Positions 40,850-51,349 of a DNA stretch of 64,000 nucleotides are shown one piece after another. The stretch lies in the NCBI GenBank assembly GCA_022494885.1, contig JAGVSM010002840.1:186001-250000 (forward strand), written 5' to 3'. The notes below the pieces were generated by a model that ran no database searches, was not told the DNA's origin, and saw only the letters and a list, made by a program, of their open reading frames with translations. Source of the DNA: Micrasema longulum. Taxonomy: Eukaryota > Arthropoda > Insecta > Trichoptera > Brachycentridae. The position numbers and the translations under genes are program-made. Positions within the stretch are counted from its first letter, which is position 1; each line of letters opens with the position of its first letter.

Positions 40850-41440
40850 TTTGTCCCTGGCACTGAGAGATTTGAGAATATAGTATCCAGTTCGACCTAT
40901 ATTGTACAAGGCTCGTTAACAGAGAATTTAACGTAACGGTTCTGTGATATTTTGAACCCACTAAGTAAAGGATGATTCTTCAAGGATGGGGAGATACCAC
41001 TAATTTACCGCTTCTTCAGGAAGTCTGTGATTCCTTTATCTAAATTCTTTACATTAAAGTTAGTTATTGACAATCAATTGTTAATGGAACTCCATCGTAA
41101 TTAAAAAGTAACGTACCTATTATTTTATTTAATGTAACTTTAAGAAAATTTAAAATTAAATATAAAATTAAAATTAATAATAATAAATTCAAAAGGGAAA
41201 TAAGCGACAGCATGCAGGCATTGTAGTGATGAGTAAATATGATATTGTTTTTACATTTTATTTTGAATTTACAATGATAAATATCTATAAACATTTTATT
41301 TATGGTTTTCCAAACTCTTTTCTTGTATAATATAACTTTATTCATGACACATGAAAATTACTAGGAAAAATCCTGCATTGGAATTTTTGTAGCGCGATGA
41401 CCCAAAAACTTAGAAAATATGTCAATAAACACAGACCTTT
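40850..41440. other. No recognisable gene
   Basis: AT-rich. The frame 41064-41345 (minus) is low-complexity. Confidence 0.3.
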
Positions 41441-41443
41441 AAT

Positions 41444-42003
41444 GAACAATGTTTTGAGTATGTCCCAACGTTTGTAGACAGGCTGGATTTAAATTAACTG
41501 GTTATCTAAGAATCGGATTGTTGTCTCGTAGCTAGTGTTTTTGACTCACGAATCAAGGGTCCGTGTTACTATACTCTATCCTAACTTGATCCCCTTTTTT
41601 TAGTAGTGAGTCATTTACAAATCATTAAATACTTTCATCATGAACTTTCATCATGAATGAAATATTTGGATACATTATAAGAAAGTATTTACACCTTTTC
41701 TTTATAAAGAAAAAAAAAGAAAAATTGTTTTTATTTCAGTCGTTTTCTAGTTGGTGAATTGGTTCAGCTAATTAAATCTCACCCATATGGTGAAGGTTTC
41801 AGCTCTTTTACTTCTCAAAAGTCAACAGATGGAAGAGTCGAGGAAATGTGGATGTATGGCAGAATAGTGAATGTTACACAGTGTGTAAAATGGCCACTCA
41901 AACCAGCCAATGATAGTCATAAGCCTTGTAAATTCCTAGACTTCCATATTCCCTTCTCATAAATGTTTTCCCTCTCTGTTGAAATAAATTTAAATATAAA
42001 TAA
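41444..42003 (+). mobile_element. CTCCCTGGGGAG repeat family copy, split by a SINE
   Basis: 41444-41515 holds AACAATGTTTTGAGTATGTC...AGGCTGGATTTAAATTAACT. After the SINE the family core resumes at 41727 (AAATTGTTTTTATTTCAG), then CTCACCCATATGGTGAAGGT, ACACAGTGTGTAAAATGGCC and TTCCCTCTCTGTTGAAATAA at about 41970. Confidence 0.65.
41517..41722 (+). mobile_element. tRNA-derived SINE (family 3), decayed copy
   Basis: Aligns with 53885-54095: GTAGCTAGTGTTTTTGACTC (A-box side), a damaged B box (GTCCGTGTTACTATACTC), GTGAGTCATTTACAAATCAT and GAAATATTTGGATACATTAT. Nested in the CTCCCTGGGGAG repeat. Confidence 0.6.
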
Positions 42004-42052
42004 TATGAAGTTTATATTTGAAGCACTAACTTTGTGATTATTCGTTATATTA

Positions 42053-42388
42053 AATAAATAAAACAACTTTGTTTTTAACCGCTAATTTTTATTTTTCATT
42101 GACCAGTTTCAAAGCAAACAAGCTTCTTCGACAAGCCAAATAAACAATATTTCTTTTAGTCCTCTCCTGTCTTATTTTGAAAATAATGATATCAAATTAC
42201 CACCCGTATAAGGGAAAAAAAAACTTGATTTATTGGGTCCACGTGTAGTATTTAGTGAACATGATAAAAATAAAAAAGGAATCAATTCATTAGTTACGAA
42301 AACCTTGACGAAGAAGCTTGTTTGCTTTGAAACCGGTCGGTGAAAAATAAAAATTAGTGGTTAAAAACAAAGTTGCTTTATTTATTTT
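42053..42388. mobile_element. Inverted-repeat element with 85-bp arms and hammerhead-like motif
   Basis: Arms 42053-42136 and 42302-42388 are near-perfect complements (AAACAACTTTGTTTTTAACC and so on). The right arm reads CTTGACGAAGAAGCTTG...GCTTTGAAACCGGTCGG, resembling the CUGANGA and GAAAC boxes of a hammerhead ribozyme around a GAAGC/GCTTT stem, although the first box has an extra or changed U. The centre is AT-rich. Confidence 0.6.
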
Positions 42389-42394
42389 ATTATA

Positions 42395-42945
42395 AATAAA
42401 AGGATTTATTTTTAAATTAAAAAAAGTTGAAGCTTAAAAAAATGCCAAAGATTTAAAATAAATTTCAAAGGGCTTCCCAAATAGCTTTCACTATACAAGT
42501 ACAGTTAGATATTTTAGGATGATAAAAAAAAGACTCCTAATAACAGACGGGGTGGATAGTTACATACAAGTATTTACTACTACTTACATTTACATATATA
42601 GGACTATCTCGAAGGGTAATGGCTCTATGTATGAAGTATATAACGGGACTATATTATCAAAAGGATAATGACCCTTTTTTGAAGGTATTTATAGAGCATT
42701 ACGCCTTATGCCCTATTCTCAAAGGGTCAATAACACATGGAAGAAATTGACGGTCGCTAAGAAAAGCATTATATGATGCATCTTTAAATCTGTTATAAAT
42801 CAGTGTGATTCCCGATAATGTCGACATGACTTATTGCCCGTTATAGTTTGGGGATTTGATTACTATGCAGGAGGTTTAGGGATCAATTCCCGACAGGGTT
42901 AGAATAACATCAGTGACAGCACTTCCTCCACAGATCCGAAAACCG
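42395..42945. other. No gene; weak tRNA-like B box
   Basis: Near 42877-42900, GGGATCAATTCCCGACAGGG resembles the B-box region of SINE family 1, but no A box is convincing. Confidence 0.3.
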
Positions 42946-42947
42946 TT

Positions 42948-42948
<1 letters not shown>

Positions 42949-42979
<31 letters not shown>

Positions 42980-43131
42980 TATTATTATTATTATTATTAT
43001 TATGGATAACTTATATAGCGCCATTTTCGTAAAAAATACCTCAAGGGCGCTTTACATAGTGATTCTTTTAAATTTGTAATTTAATTAAAATAATTTATTT
43101 TGTTGTCACATGCTACTGATTTATTCAAATG
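42949..43131 (-). mobile_element. L2 tail fragment (copy C) with AAT/ATT palindrome
   Basis: About ten (TAA) units at 42949-42978 run directly into about eight (TTA) units to 43003, then GGATAACTTATATAGCGCCA...CTCAAGGGCGCTTTAC, with UTR as in copy A to 43131. No coding part. Confidence 0.75.
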
Positions 43132-43406
43132 TGAAGATCTTCTCATCGGTTTCGCTTAAACTAAAAACATATTTGTATATTTAATTTCATAAATAACAAT
43201 TTCATTTTATTTTATTGGAATGGAGTTATGGACACTGGCAACCATCTAACATTAAATACCAGGTCCACGTATACCAACCTAACATATTCTTACTGGATGT
43301 CGAAAATAAAATATGAAAATAAAGAATAATTTGAATATATATATATATATATATATACAGATGGTAACCATGAAATTTCGCATTATAAATAAATTATAAT
43401 GATAAT

Positions 43407-43892
43407 TATGGATAACTTATACAGCGCCATTTTCGTAATATAATACCTCAAGGGCGCTTTACAAAGTGATAATATAAAGATTTAAATTTAATTTTAACTT
43501 TTTAATTTAAGAAAAATAATGTTCTTTGTCACCCATGCTAAGAATTTATTCAAATGATTTAGAGAACAAGTGGGTTTTAAGTTTCTTCCGAAACATCACT
43601 TCATTCTCACAATTTCGGACCTCTGCTGGGAGAGCATTCCATGCCGTAGGGCCTGCGACCGCAAATACACGTTCGCCGAATTTAGTTCGCTGTTTGCGTA
43701 GAGGTATAATAACTTTACCTTTCAACGTAGATGTAGCTAATCTAAGCGTAAGACGTCTGTTTGCTAGTTCATCTGGAATGCAGAGTTCCCTTAGATATTC
43801 TGGAGCAGAGTTGTGCAGTGACTTATACATAAGCCAACAGAGTTTGTATTCCACCCTCTGTGGAAAACGTAGCCAGTGCAATTCCCGAAGTA
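43407..43892 (-). pseudogene. L2-clade LINE, ORF2 C-terminus (copy D)
   Basis: The minus-strand frame 43881-43546 reads LRFPQRVEYKLCWLMYKSLH, APEYLRELCIPDELANRRLT, FGERVFAVAGPTAWNALPAE and FRKKLKTHLFSKSFE, closely matching copies A and B. The tail is at 43408-43470. Truncated at 43892 and joined to a scrap of module retroposon (43886-43950). Confidence 0.8.
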
Positions 43893-43960
43893 GTTCCTTG
43901 TTTCCAATTATAATTTAATTTAATAACCGATAATAATTGAAGCTAGACTTCATCATACAT

Positions 43961-44420
43961 ATTTTTTTTGTATACCGCCATTTTTGTAAAAAATCACTTT
44001 AAGGGCGCTTTACAATTCTATATCTAAACTTACACTATAACTAAACTTAAGTGATATATTATATTTCCAAATTTCAAATTGAGGGTATGATAGTTTAAAG
44101 AAGTGGGATTTTAGTTGGGATCTGAACTAACTGGAACTGTCGATGATTCGTAACTTTGAAGGCAATTGGTTCCAGGCAGAGGGGCCGGCGGCGGCAAAAG
44201 CACGATCTCCAAATCAAGTGTTTGAGAAGTGCCGGATTTCGACAAGTTTTCTTCTTCCTGAATCAAATGCTGACCTAAGAGTAGATTTTCTTTGACACGT
44301 ATTTTCCCTAATACAAAGGTCCGATAGGCATTTTGGAGCCATTTCATGAAGGGATTTGAATACTGTCCAGCACAGCTTGAATTTTATTCTCTCTGGGCTT
44401 TTTAACCAGTGTAAATTTGT
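43961..44420 (-). pseudogene. Diverged L2-like LINE C-terminus (copy E)
   Basis: The true frame reads NLHWLKSPERIKFKLCWTVF, then KSLHEMAPKCLSDLC, LRSAFDSGRRKL, a stop, FGDRAFAAAGPSAWNQLPSK, another stop and FRSQLKSHFF. This is the same domain as copies A-D but a different subfamily. The longest open frame here (44111-44347) is in the wrong phase. The tail at 43970-44015 has CCGCCATTTTTGTAAAAAAT...AAGGGCGCTTTAC. Confidence 0.75.
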
Positions 44421-44480
44421 GCCTTTGAGGTATTATATTACGAAAATGGCGCTATGTAAGTTATCCAAAATTATTATTAT
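44421..44480 (+). mobile_element. L2 3' tail only
   Basis: GCCTTTGAGGTATTATATTA, then GAAAATGGCGCTATGTAAGT and TATCC plus (ATT)n, in opposite orientation to the adjoining copy E. Confidence 0.65.
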
Positions 44481-44482
44481 TA

Positions 44483-44810
44483 TAAGGAACTTGAATCTCA
44501 ACCGTGAATGCGCTATGTAGCTGTTGGCGGCCTCCTCGGCGGGGGTGTAGTGGTCAAGACGCTTGACTCACAGACGGAAGGTTCCGGGTTCAATTCCCGG
44601 TGAGAACACAAAAATTAAAATGTGATTTTTCTCAAGCCTGGGTGTTCTGTGATGTAATTCACCGCTGTATTTGGGCCTCCTGGCCTGTTGTGGTGCAAAA
44701 ATAAAATAAAAAAATAAAACGTGTTGGAATACTAATTGTACAGCACCCTTGAAGTGATTTCACAAAAATGGCGCTAAAAAATCATCCACAATGATAATAA
44801 CAATAATAAT
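44483..44810 (+). mobile_element. Module retroposon, copy 7, interrupted by a SINE
   Basis: One module (TGAATCTCAACCGTGAATGC / GCTATGTAGCTGT) is cut at 44525 and resumes at 44717 with ACGTGTTGGAATACTAATTG and CAGCACCCTTGAAGTGATTT...GGCGCTAAAAAATCATCC. Confidence 0.7.
44526..44716 (+). mobile_element. tRNA-derived SINE (family 2), complete
   Basis: A-box region GTAGTGGTCAAGACGCTTGA, B-box region GGTTCCGGGTTCAATTCCCG, body GTGATTTTTCTCAAGCCTGG, end GGCCTCCTGGCCTGTTGTGG plus AAAATAAAATAAAAAAATAA. The inverted mate is at 24846-25018. Confidence 0.85.
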
Positions 44811-44812
44811 AT

Positions 44813-45013
44813 ACTACGTGGCATGATCAGATAAACCAAAATCTTATGTCTGGTCATGTCAAAAGCAGACAGAACCGAAGGGCATGTATGACAAGATGTA
44901 TGAATGTGGAAGAGGCTAGGATTGTATGCCAGGATAGACGTGTGTGGCGGTCCATTCTCTCTGCCTACCCCTACGGGGAAATGGCGTGATGGTAGTAGTA
45001 GTAGTAGTAGTAA
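44813..45013 (+). pseudogene. RTE 3' end, subfamily 1, (TAG)n tail
   Basis: Begins in the TWHDQINQN codons, continues SGHVKSRQNRRACMTRCMNV and CQDRRVWRSILSAYPYGEMA to TGA, then GGTAGTAGTAGTAGTAGTAG. Heavily 5'-truncated but open throughout. Confidence 0.8.
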
Positions 45014-45021
45014 TATACTAC

Positions 45022-45117
45022 TTGTTTTCTCAAACTGAAGGGTTTGGGTAGGTTAGAAAAAATCACCTTAGGGCAATATGCTCGCCCTTAAATGTATATT
45101 AATATAGAATAAATAAA
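45022..45117 (+). mobile_element. LINE tail (family of 15003-16344)
   Basis: TTCTCAAACTGAAGGGTTTG, then ATCACCTTAGGGCAATATGC and TCGCCCTTAAATGTATA, ending in AATAAATAAATT: the same hairpin tail as at 16235-16344. Confidence 0.7.
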
Positions 45118-45118
45118 T

Positions 45119-45411
45119 TAGCTCCTGACGTCACTGCGACCTGTGTAGATCTATTGCGACGGGTCGTCGTAAATAAGTTCTCGTGCCTTGCCACTGAGTG
45201 GAAAGCGAGGAACCACTCGTAACGAGTTATTAGAAATGTATGGTTGAATCGCTCGCTTTTAGGCCCTAAACATTCATTTGTCGCGACTGCCACAGGCCAA
45301 GTGTGGCGGTTTTCATACGTTTTCGTAAGTTTGAAATTTCGCGCCCGCTGTCGCTACCGCGTTAGGCCTCTACCCTGGACGAGCCCCAAGCGTTCTACAA
45401 CAACAACAACA
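45119..45411. repeat. Interspersed GC-richer repeat ending in (CAA)n
   Basis: The first 87 bases match 25065-25150. The remainder (AGTGTGGCGG, GCGCCCGCTGTCGCTACCGC, GACGAGCCCCAAGCGTTCTA) leads into CAACAACAACAACAA. It may be a SINE with a CAA tail, or the (GTT)n may belong to the adjacent antisense RTE. Confidence 0.45.
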
Positions 45412-45413
45412 AA

Positions 45414-46035
45414 CCATCACGCCGTTTTTCCGTAAGGGTAGGCAGATATGATAGAACGCCACATCACTCTAGTTTTGCATACAGATCTCGCTTCTTCTAC
45501 ATTCATAAATCTTCTCATGCACGCGCGCCTATTATTCCGACTTCCGACATGCCCATCTTCAAGTATTTGTTGGATTTGGTCATGCCATGTCTTCCTTGGT
45601 CTACCTCTATTTCTGCATCCATCAACATTCGCATTGTAAATATTCTTAGCCGTTCTTTCGCTGTCCATTCGTTCTACATGTCCAAACCAGCGCAGAGCTC
45701 CTTTCTTGATTTTGTCGATAATGCTTGTCTCAGCCTTACATAAGGTACTGATCTCAACATTTGTGCATCTATCGTACATAGTTTTACCACACATTCGCCT
45801 GAGAGAACGCATCTCGACAGCATTCAGCCTACTTTCATCCCTGTTTTTCCAACTTCATACTTCGATCCCATACATCAGGGTCGGGACCAGGACTCCGTTG
45901 TGAACTGCTAATTTTGCCTCTTGCGACAAACATTTATTTGCCAAGGTTGATTTAAGTGCTCCGTTCACTCTGTTCCCAGCACTCACCCTCCTTTCAATAT
46001 CTTTCACAGTCATTCCATCCCTAGTAAACATATAA
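45414..46035 (-). pseudogene. RTE fragment, subfamily 2
   Basis: The minus-strand frame 45812-45417 is open for 131 codons: MRSLRRMCGKTMYDRCTNVE, KAETSIIDKIKKGALRWFGH, VERMDSERTAKNIYNANVDG, GRPRKTWHDQIQQILEDGHV and VMWRSIISAYPYGKTA. Upstream, decayed frames to about 46035 carry RDGMTVKDIERRVSAGNRVN and EAKLAVHNGVLVPTLMYG. Only the post-RT part of the element remains. Confidence 0.8.
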
Positions 46036-46039
46036 TCTA

Positions 46040-46680
46040 GTTAATCTCTCCCCTCTGCATAGGTCATAAAATAATCGGGCTATTAGGTCAGAGACTACCG
46101 CTCTAACACCTTCGGGGCTAACCAGCGGTCGCTCAAAGATAATTATCATAATCACATATTTTTCTGAAATGTTGATTATCCCAAAAACAAAATGGTCACG
46201 TAACAAATTATTAACACTTTAAAAAGTGATATCTTTGTGACAGCCGGCACTAGAAGCCAGTGTAATTTTACTGAGCTATTTTCAATGTTGGCCGTGTATA
46301 TTAATTAAATTATACGAAGGTAATTAATTAATTAACAGCTTAGTATGTATAATATTACACTCGTTCTCTTTAATTACCCGGAATTATATTTATTATTTAT
46401 CCATATTTTTTATTTATTCCAATGCGTATTTTACTAATAAATGAAATAAGATTAAAATAAAAATTTATAAATTACGAATAAAATACACAGGTATTATCAT
46501 CGTTATCATAATTCAAATACAATTTTTAAAAAACAAAATGTAAAATGTACATTTTATCCTACTTTTTTCATCAAACCCATTTTGACGAAAAAGCGAAAAT
46601 CATTTTGCTTTGAACTTTTTTGACTTTAAATTCCAATTTATTTTTATTGGACAAAAATAACATAGAGTATATGATATATG
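46040..46680. other. No recognisable gene
   Basis: AT-rich, no motif found. Confidence 0.3.
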
Positions 46681-46684
46681 CCTA

Positions 46685-47300
46685 GTGGGCCCGACAGACG
46701 TTGCCCTGCCCAAACGTTGGCTTGCCTGCTATTAGCTTGGAAAAATATTTTTCATTGATAAGTAGGTACCTAGGTACTTGTTTATGGTTGAATTCCAAAA
46801 CATAATATACATATTTTTTCGAATATGGCGTTCTTTTTGCAAACGTCAAACTCCGGTTTTCTCACCAACAGAGGGGTGTACTTATGCAGGAATACGATTT
46901 TAAAAGATGTATTGAATTGAATATTATTTTAGCATTACCTAAAATTTAGTTAATTTTTTTTTATAAGGAATTAAAGGAAATAATCTGATCGAGATCCACA
47001 AAAAACAAATGTTGTTTGTAAAAATTCAAAAACATTTTTTTTTTGCACAAAAAACAACATCTTTCCATTTATTGTACATGCATTCTCGTCGAATGCAACC
47101 CTGGTAGGTCGATGAAAAAAATATTTATATTCCTATTTTTTTTTTACAGATTAATCGAAAATTTTAATATCTACAAACACGCACAGCGCAAAGATCTACA
47201 TTTCGCTGAAATCAACACGTAAATCGGTTAAGCCGTTTAGGAGTTCAGTGACATCACAGTCATCACACGTACAGGAGAATTATATGTATAAAGATAAAGA
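46685..47300. repeat. Possible non-autonomous element (CCCGACAGACGTTGCCCTGC ... AATCGGTTAAGCCGTTTAGG)
   Basis: One side has GGGCCCGACAGACGTTGCCC; the other, about 530 bases on, has TAAATCGGTTAAGCCGTTTAGGAGTTCAGTGACATCACAG (in two pieces here) and TATATGTATAAAGATA. These two motifs recall a repeat widespread in arthropod genomes, but this is from memory and no second copy exists in the window. Confidence 0.35.
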
Positions 47301-47594
47301 TATATATTTAAGGCGTTAAATTGGGATAGAATATCAGGCCAGGAACCCTTGAGCAACAGCCTGATATTATGAAGACGTAAGACTCTCCGATAGCAAGGCG
47401 CAAGGGTATTTGCTTCTTAATTCACTGATGTAAAATATATCAATCTTCAGAAATCATGTTTAGTTTCAACTCTTCGTTTTGGCATGAACAGAGGCAGGTT
47501 GAATTTGGAAGCTGGGAGGTAAAACAGTCTGTGCTGAAGCTGTCGGAACATAAAAAAAGATACTGAACAAAATGGCCGCCCTATTTTTATTTAT

Positions 47595-48125
47595 TTATAC
47601 TTTTACAATGTTTGTTTCCTTTTTTTATACATAATAATATTCCCTCGTTGGGGTGTCTGTCCCGTGCCGAGGGAAACATTTTACAAAAAGTGAAACACGC
47701 CCTTAATTAGTTATTTAACAAAGTCAACATAATAATAATAAAAACAACGTAATTTATGTAATTAACTTTTTCATTAAGAAAATAAGAAATATAAACTAAA
47801 TAAAAAAACATAGCCAATATATATGGACCAATAGACCAAATTTCATAAACAGTACACACGTTTTACCTATTTGGCTTGATCCACTCATCGATCCGTGTGC
47901 AATCCACCTCCACTAACCATTCCTATTAGCAATTTTATATTGTGAGTACTTAGTAATTGTCCTTATGGATAATGGAAGTAGATTTTACACTTTATTCGAG
48001 TAGTAGACCAATCCTCTTTGACCGAAGGTTGTATTTTTTTTTGCAGCATCAGGGTGGAGTGTCTAGTAACTCTTGTATTTGTGAAAGAAATTAAGTAATC
48101 TATTCCTATATAATAATTTAGTAGT
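47595..48125 (-). pseudogene. LINE 3' end (inverted mate of 26090-26878)
   Basis: The minus strand matches 26100-26430 (KIYFHYP, LLIGMVSGGGLHTD-coding segment, GTAAAACGTGTGTACTGTTT), then a UTR with GTTTCACTTTTTGTAAAATG, TTTCCCTCGGCACGGGACAG and AACGAGGGAA, ending near AAATAAATAAAAATA. Confidence 0.6.
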
Positions 48126-48374
48126 CAGATTGAATCCGGCACCATCTGTGCTTTTCAAAAATGTTAAAGAGAGCTGAAATAAGACTCAATTTCGAGACTT
48201 TAATCGACAAACGGAAATATTTTAGTTTTCATTTTCAATAATTAATTATCACTTTAAATTATGCAGTTATGCTGTTTTTTTCTATTCATATTTACTGAAA
48301 TATCTATGAAAACGAAAAAATTAAGGATGGTTTCTTTTGCCATCTGACCACCGAATTATCAGCTTCTACCCCTA

Positions 48375-48850
48375 TACGGAGTTCGAACTGTCAGTACGGT
48401 CGCAGTGAGTCACATCTTGCTGGAGGATGCGATTCTATAAAATGCTGCAAACGCCCAGTTGAATTCCATCGGCAGCACTACTGACTAATCCAACTCGTTA
48501 GTGCCCACGTCGCAAACCCTGGGCAATGGGATCCCACTCATAGCGGTGTGATCACAGCAGATAACGAGAGGGTGAAAGGCGAGTTTTTGGCGCCTCAAAA
48601 CCAAAAACCAACCAGCTAAAGGAAGGTAACCCCGACAGAAAAATCCACCAAAAAAAGCAACGGGAAAACACTCTGGTCATCTTTTCCCAGGAATCGCGAT
48701 GGCGAGTATATAAATAAGCAGTCGTCCTAGCTGCGAAATATAAAAGTAGCGCAGGATAGATACATATGCTATCGCTGTAGTGATCGCCAATGTCGGGGGG
48801 ACCCGGCAAGGCACTAGAAGAAAAAAACCCTATACGAATCCGATAGTGCA
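48375..48850 (-). repeat. About 450-bp interspersed repeat, inverted mate at 61130-61595
   Basis: Shared blocks include GTCGCAGTGAGTCACATCTT, GATTCTATAAAATGCTGC, GTGTGATCACAGC, AGGTAACCCCGACAGAAAAA and GTAGTGATCGCCAATGTC. GC-richer than the surroundings. Frames on either strand are not conserved between copies, so it is probably non-coding. Type unknown. Confidence 0.65.
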
Positions 48851-48929
48851 AGACACTGCATTGGTAAACCAAATATAGCGTTTTTACCATCAGGTGCATG
48901 GATAAATCGACGGTCCCTGCGTAAACTAT

Positions 48930-49515
48930 CAAATCTGCTGTAATGGAATCTGTTTCGTTTGGTAATGAAAATCGTATAGAATTATTATTTACCTAATGTT
49001 TTGTTGCAAGATTACGTGTATAAAATAAAAAAATTCAACTTACATCTTTTGTCTGGAGTTTTATTTACAACTTAATCAACATTCAATTAAATAAAATACA
49101 AAGAATGAACACCGAACAATACTGTTTGAACCTAGCCGAGGAAATTAGAACAAATCAATGTTGAATATTACAAAAAAGAAACAATGTCGTTTTGAAGGCA
49201 ACCGGAATCAATGGTGGCCGAGAGGGTCTGTCTTAGGTTTCCGGCCGTAAGCGCCGTGTTTCGTCTCTGTGTTGGCAGGCCTGTCACCTGGAGTTTGATG
49301 CGTCTAGTGTTGCTAGTGCCCATATTGCATTTTTGCAAGGTTTACAGGAGAGCGAAAATAAAACTTAATGTTTTTTTAAAAACTATCATATACTGTAGAA
49401 TTGCCAAACATGTGTCTATTGAAATACGATAAATATATATTTAACAATTGTGCAGTATCTGATAGGTTTTTTAAAACAAATAACGGTTTATTTTTGTTAT
49501 TACTTTTATTTTTAT
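48930..49515. other. No recognised gene; GC-richer patch at 49205-49350
   Basis: The patch has a plus-strand frame of 73 codons (MVAERVCLRFPAVSAVFRLC and so on) without recognisable motifs. It may be a repeat fragment. Confidence 0.3.
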
Positions 49516-49915
49516 AGTTGGATAATGAATACAGCGCCATTTTTGTAAAAATCACCTTAAAGACACTGTACAGTAAATAAATATCCCAGCACGTCTTGCA
49601 GCTACAGATCGAAAGGATGATTGGGATTCTAGTTCCTTCTTTTCAATTATGATATATTTAAATTAAAACAGATAGGAGCTAGATTACAGCACGTCTTGCA
49701 GCTACACCATGCATGGACGGTGAGTAATCTAGCCCCCATTTACATTATGTTTTAATTTTACAATGTAGTATAATTTTTGAATAATATTAAATTTAAATAA
49801 AATATTTTAAAAACTCATTTTTAAATATAGGCGTTAGATTATAATAAGTCTTGCAGCTACTGAGCGCATGGACTATGGAAATTCTAGACACCGTTTGCAA
49901 AATTGATGTATTTTG
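49516..49915 (-). mobile_element. Module retroposon, copy 5
   Basis: GGATAATGAATACAGCGCCA...CTTAAAGACACTGTACAG, then modules at 49590-49625, 49690-49725 and 49848-49885, each with CTTGCAGCTAC. 5'-truncated at about 49915. Confidence 0.75.
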
Positions 49916-49919
49916 TGGA

Positions 49920-50300
49920 TGGTAAAATTTACATTCCTGTAAAAAAAGTTATCCTGTAAACCTCGCAAACTGCAGATTCTATAGTATATTTTGGGACCGT
50001 CGAATGAATTGTTAAGTCAAATCAACATATCACTAGGCATAAAGCCGCGTGTTGAAAAATAGTAAAATTATGGAGTTTTAATAAGGTATTCTATCAACAG
50101 GGTTTGACATAATTAAGACGTCATTAATAATCCGTCATTCCATATAAATATGGTAAAAAATATACATATTTTATACGCATTCAGACGTAGGTACTTGTTA
50201 TTATGATCAAGTTTTCTTCAATCAAGGGCCGTTTTTAATCGCTGCAAGTTATTGAAATACAAACATAAAATCATATGAATGCAAAATTATAAGCTTCATT
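49920..50300. other. No recognisable gene
   Basis: AT-rich, no motif found. Confidence 0.3.
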
Positions 50301-50304
50301 GATT

Positions 50305-50480
50305 TGATCAACAATGTTTTGTGTAGGTCCAAATTATTGTAGACTGGCTGGATCTCCCTCCCCGGGGAGTTATCAAGATCAAAATTTGTTGCAACAGAGA
50401 GGGAAAACGTTTTGGTGAAGGGAATATGGAATTCTAGGCATTTACAAGGCTTATGACCTGTCATTGCTCTCTTCTCAACA
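50305..50480 (+). repeat. CTCCCTGGGGAG repeat family, terminal part
   Basis: CAACAATGTTTTGTGTAGGT, CTCCCTCCCCGGGGAGTTAT, TTGCAACAGAGAGGGAAAAC and TCTAGGCATTTACAAGGCTT, in family order. Confidence 0.6.
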
Positions 50481-50669
50481 AATCTCTGTGGGCAACAGCA
50501 CATATTTATATTTGCTACCAGTGTGTAAGTCAAGAAGCGTGCATAGTCTACACACGTCCGTTTCCAGAAATTCTCCAGCAGCCTAGTGGACCACATGGTG
50601 ACGATATCTACCTACTGTCTACAAAAGATTCTCTTCATACATCTATCTCCCTTTGTTAACCATAGAGTT

Positions 50670-51110
50670 GATACAGTGCTTTATTTATTTAGTTTTTTAT
50701 TGCTTAGTTCTTGGCATGAACTCTTGACAAACTTACTACTATGCTCTATTTTTTATAAATTTATTGATATCATTCTAACTTTGCTAGAATTCCACTCGTC
50801 CATGCGCTTTGTAGCTGCACGATGATTGGTTATCTAGCTTTCATATACCAACTTAAAAATACCTCAATTTTATAAATGGGGTCTAGAATTCCAATCGTCT
50901 ATGCGCTCTGTAGCTGCAAGACGTCCTGTAATCTAGCTCCTATCTGTTATAATTATTTTTTGATCTTAATTGAAAACGAGAAACTAGAATCCCAACCGTC
51001 CATGCGCTCTGTAGCTGCAAGACGTACTGGGATATTTATTAATTGTACAGCGCCCTTGAGGTGATTTTCACAAAAATGGCGCTATATAAATTATCCAACT
51101 ATATATATAT
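50670..51110 (+). mobile_element. Module retroposon, copy 6
   Basis: The 5' part (TGCTTTATTTATTTAGTTTT, AAATTTATTGATATCATTCT) is followed by modules at 50782-50822, 50882-50925 and 50988-51030, then TACAGCGCCCTTGAGGTGAT, AAATGGCGCTATATAAATTA and TCC plus (TA)n. A clean reference copy, though its own 5' end is not delimited. Confidence 0.8.
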
Positions 51111-51345
51111 AGGATAACGAAGATAACCCTGGACAAGACCATTATTTGGACTGTATTGGCGTATGGATTCGCCCCTGACAGTAAGGTCCACTGAGATGCT
51201 GACCATATTTGAAATGAGAGTTCTTTGCCGAATCTGTAGTCCAAGTGGTCGAAGAGGGGCGCATTAAGCAAAACGCCGAATAGTACAGCATATATGATGA
51301 ACGCTATCTTCATCTGTATATATCGAAACGGCAAACTTAACTTCA
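51108..51345 (+). pseudogene. LINE post-RT fragment (YG...FEMRVLCRICSP)
   Basis: The frame reads KITLDKTIIWTVLAYGFAPD and, after a shift, TIFEMRVLCRICSPSGRRGA. It resembles the 'LYKTLIRPVLLYGSE.W....L..FERR.LRRI.GP' segment of RTE/jockey-like LINEs. Very decayed. Confidence 0.5.
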
Positions 51346-51349
51346 TTAC

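Noticed and set aside
44111..44347. 78-codon minus-strand ORF
   Set aside because: Wrong phase of an L2 LINE fragment; the homologous frame has two stops.
48552..48932. 126-codon minus-strand ORF
   Set aside because: Lies in an interspersed repeat whose other copy (61130-61595) does not preserve the frame.
21690..51110. CRISPR-like array suggested by repeated GCGCTCTGTAGCTGCAAG modules
   Set aside because: Modules are dispersed, diverged, irregularly spaced and attached to L2 tails in eukaryotic DNA.
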